NCBI GenBank assembly: GCA_016839425.1
Contig: JAEOUI010000534.1
Span: forward strand, 1 to 5,708
Reading direction: 5' to 3'
DNA from: Promethearchaeota archaeon
Lineage (GTDB): Archaea > Asgardarchaeota > Lokiarchaeia > Sigynarchaeales > SOKP01
DNA length: 5,708 nucleotides
Each line of letters opens with the position of its first letter. The stretch's first letter is position 1. The position numbers were made by a program, and so were the translations under genes. The notes beneath the pieces were generated by a model. It was not told the origin of the DNA and made no database searches. It worked only from the letters and a program-made list of their open reading frames with translations. Shown here in pieces: positions 5,613 through 5,708 of this stretch.

Positions 5613-5639
5613 TGTCCGTTTTACAATAAAAAACAGACA
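5613..5639 (-). terminator. Terminator-like hairpin
   Basis: TGTCCGTTTT (5613-5622) faces AAAACAGACA (5630-5639) across a 7-nt loop. In a - strand transcript the only imperfect position becomes a U-G wobble, so the 10-bp stem is complete; on the + strand it is an A/C mismatch. Downstream on the - strand a T5 run (complement of 5605-5609) follows closely. It would end a - strand transcript entering from the right of the window. This is inferred from structure only. Confidence 0.3.
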
Positions 5640-5708
5640 AAAATTAGAATTTAAAGCAAAATTCTTATTTTTTTATTATTATTAAATGGAAAAATAAATA
5701 GGATGGAA

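Larger units (their letters stand above)
5357..5708. other. AT-rich stretch with no convincing gene
   Basis: Both strands were read and show no coherent long frame. Apart from the symmetric TATA-like element, the 19-codon hydrophobic ORF and one hairpin, the stretch is low-complexity A/T runs with frequent stops in every frame. No tRNA, rRNA, repeat array or insertion-sequence end was seen. The last 60 bases (T8-rich at 5665-5680, then A/G-rich) may be the approach to a gene outside the window, but nothing shows it. Confidence 0.5.

Noticed and set aside
4930..5708. tRNA, rRNA, CRISPR array, insertion-sequence ends or attachment sites
   Set aside because: No T-loop consensus with a matching acceptor stem, no regularly spaced long repeats, and no terminal inverted repeats with a transposase were found.

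Overview
The window looks like AT-rich archaeal DNA, most likely from an Asgard archaeon (Promethearchaeota; Loki/Heimdall-type lineages). The main reason is a eukaryote-like Rag/Ras-type GTPase carried on the cytosolic end of a large, sequon-rich surface protein. Weaker support comes from T-run transcription ends, AT-rich TATA-like boxes and the absence of clear Shine-Dalgarno sequences. The taxonomic call is inference; no marker gene is present.

Layout. Positions 1-3914 (+) hold one very long reading frame, open at the left edge, so its true N-terminus (presumably a signal peptide) lies outside the window. Counted from the in-frame Met at position 18, it has about 729 residues of extracellular beta-sandwich modules with about 33 N-glycosylation sequons, one transmembrane helix (about 730-748), a helical linker, a complete Rag/Gtr-like GTPase domain (about 858-1035), a roadblock/longin-like segment (about 1040-1195, tentative) and a charged coiled-coil/TPR-like tail. 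This is a single-chain receptor-GTPase architecture and the most interesting item here. A T-run terminator follows, then a short unrecognised + strand gene (4070-4354) with an uncertain non-ATG start and its own T-run terminator sharing the same 12-mer.

Positions 4371-4621 are non-coding, with a perfect AT-rich hairpin and a 10-bp palindrome between convergent genes. On the - strand, 5356 down to 4638 contains coding-like fragments in successive frames. They join into one protein of about 240 residues if several homopolymer runs are each one base longer. I read this as a frameshifted (decaying, or poorly sequenced) gene whose last 79-95 codons remain open. Positions 5357-5708 are very AT-rich, with a possible bidirectional TATA-like element, a 19-codon hydrophobic ORF and a terminator-like hairpin, but no convincing gene.

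How the genes relate: the large protein probably senses something at the cell surface and changes the state of its attached GTPase. Nothing in the sequence ties the two smaller loci to it; each appears to have its own promoter and terminator.
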